Shown: piece after piece, positions 63,328-64,000 of the stretch
Position numbering within the stretch: position 1 is the first letter of the stretch
Layout: each line of letters starts with the position of its first letter
Assembly: GCA_032622095.1 (NCBI GenBank)
Contig: CP136064.1
Coordinates: 1,554,001-1,618,000 of the forward strand
DNA from: Siphonodentalium dalli
Taxonomy: Eukaryota; Mollusca; Scaphopoda; Gadilida; Siphonodentaliidae
Direction of reading: 5' to 3'
Length of the DNA stretch: 64,000 nucleotides
Made by a program: the position numbers and the translations under genes
The notes under the pieces: generated by a model
Database searches by the model: none
Told to the model about the DNA's origin: nothing
What the model saw: the letters and a program-made list of their open reading frames with translations, nothing else

Positions 63328-64000
63328 GAAAATAAATATCTTCATGTTGGAATGCAAATGTATGTTTAAAGGAACAGATGTATCTCAACTTAAAGGGACA
63401 TAAGCAACACAGTCACCAACTTAAAGGGGTATCTGCTATAGACTGGTTCCATGGTGGAGTACGGTTGGATATTTTCAATTTGGCGCATGTTTCTCCATAC
63501 CGCGCCATGTCAAATCTGGCCATATCCGAATCGGGTTGTCATTTACAATGACTGCAGAAAATATATATCTTCATGGTGGAATGCAAATGTATGTTTAAAG
63601 GAACAGATGTATCTCAACTTAAAGGGACATAAGTAACACAGTCACCAACTTAAAGGGGTGTCTGATATAGACTGGTTCCATGGTGGAGTACGGTTGGATA
63701 TTTTCAATTTGGCGCATGTTTCTCCATACCGCGTCATGTCAAATCTGGCCCTATCCGAATCGGGTTGTCATTTACAATGACTGCAGAAAATATATATCTT
63801 CATGGTGGAATGCAAATGTATGTTTAAAGAAACAGATGTATCTCAACTTAAAGGGACATAAGTAACACAGTCACCAACTTTAAGGGGTATCTGCTATAGA
63901 CTGGTTCCATGGTGGAGTACGGTTGGATATTTTCAATTTGGCGCTTGTTTCTCCATACCGCGCCATGTCAAATCTGGCCATATCCGAATCGGGTTGTCAT

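Larger units (their letters stand above)
1..64000 (+). repeat. Satellite DNA array, 229 bp monomer, 280 tandem copies with multiple higher-order repeats
   Basis: The window is tiled end to end by one monomer, recognisable in every copy by CCATGGTGGAGTAC, CATACCGCGCCATGTC, GGCCATATCCGAATCGGG, GTCATTTACAATGAC and TTTAAAGGAACAG. All copies are head-to-tail on the same strand. Steps between anchors are 229 bp except 14: four of 224, one of 196, four of 234 and five of 232. Their sum matches the observed span with nothing left over, so no foreign insertion is hidden. Monomers of different type differ by a few percent, while equivalent monomers in neighbouring higher-order copies are identical or nearly so. 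That is the usual signature of satellite homogenisation by unequal exchange. Array size and organisation suggest a eukaryotic centromeric or heterochromatic locus (inference). The family is not one I recognise. I see no gene, RNA gene, promoter or mobile element anywhere in it. Confidence 0.98.
59924..64000 (+). repeat. Family 6 HOR, returned copies, including a 12-monomer version
   Basis: M263-M269 match M183-M189 at offset 18,340 bp. M270-M276 match M176-M182 at offset 21,551 bp, with TATAAACTGG, GCATATG and ACAAGGACTGC preserved. M277-M280 match M185-M188. After M276 the equivalents of M183 and M184 are missing, so the distance between equivalent CGTCATG/CCCTATCC monomers is 2,753 bp (60,927 to 63,680): 12 monomers plus 5 bp instead of 14 plus 5. 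M276 has TTTAAAGG where M182 has TTTAGAGG. M280 is cut by the window end at 64,000. Confidence 0.9.

Noticed and set aside
1-64000. About 140 plus-strand open frames of 61 or 65 codons starting at the CCATGG methionine
   Set aside because: They are the same stretch of satellite monomer. Class B copies carry TAA in the frame, 229 is not a multiple of three so frames cannot run through the array, and the start varies only because M50-type copies lose an upstream stop. There is no sign of codon constraint, no promoter and no recognisable domain.
1-64000. CRISPR array
   Set aside because: Direct repeats are present, but there are no unique spacers. The whole 229 bp is repeated, no cas gene is present and the unit is far too long.
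1-64000. CENP-B box
   Set aside because: The CCGAATCGGG segment contains CGGG but not the required TTCG-N4-A-NN-CGGG arrangement on either strand. The only TTCG seen (near 24,312 in M107) is not followed by it.
1-64000. Transposon or retroelement insertion
   Set aside because: Monomer spacing is fully explained by 14 small indels, leaving no room for an inserted element, target-site duplications or terminal repeats.

Overview
The whole 64 kb window is one uninterrupted head-to-tail satellite DNA array. I see no protein-coding gene, RNA gene, transposon, CRISPR array or unique sequence. The monomer is 229 bp with about 40% G+C (92 of 229 bases in the copy at 1141-1369). I count 280 monomers, the last cut by the window end. 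All are on one strand, with no inversion and no interruption. Using the A of the conserved CCATGG-type site as anchor (first at 36, last at 63909), 265 of the 279 monomer steps are exactly 229 bp. The other 14 are four of 224 (-5), one of 196 (-33), four of 234 (+5) and five of 232 (+3). Their net is -18, which reproduces the observed 63,873 bp span exactly.

An array of this size, monomer length and higher-order repeat (HOR) structure points to a eukaryotic chromosome, from centromeric, pericentromeric or other constitutive heterochromatin. I do not recognise the satellite family and cannot name the organism. No telomere repeat, CENP-B box or retroelement coding sequence is visible.

Layout (monomers are numbered M1-M280 by anchor order). 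(1) 1-10,819: a 25-monomer HOR (5,720 bp), one copy and most of a second, with an internal 8-monomer duplication. (2) 10,821-17,756: an 18-monomer relationship (4,117 bp). (3) 12,823-22,927: a clean tandem duplication of 5,033 bp (22 monomers). (4) 22,928-30,504: a mosaic that reuses pieces of the first 14 kb, including two blocks at the same 17,394 bp offset. (5) 30,505-36,974: a 14-monomer HOR, two copies of 3,173 and 3,206 bp; the short one has a 33 bp deletion. (6) 36,983-43,3xx: a different 14-monomer HOR (3,211 bp, marked by a 5 bp insertion). (7) 43,530-50,023: a third 14-monomer HOR (3,209 bp, marked by a 3 bp insertion) in tandem. Families 6 and 7 were then duplicated together with a 7,792 bp period, giving 50,123-54,606. 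(8) 52,716-59,923: a 13-monomer HOR (2,980 bp), two copies and part of a third. (9) 59,806-64,000: a return to family 6, including a 12-monomer version (2,753 bp).

The parts relate by recombination and not by gene function. Several monomers are chimeric, and the exchange can be placed within about 30-120 bp; these record unequal crossovers in register with the 229 bp monomer. The many 61-residue open frames are by-products of one monomer allele. The other common allele has a stop codon in the same frame, and 229 is not a multiple of three.
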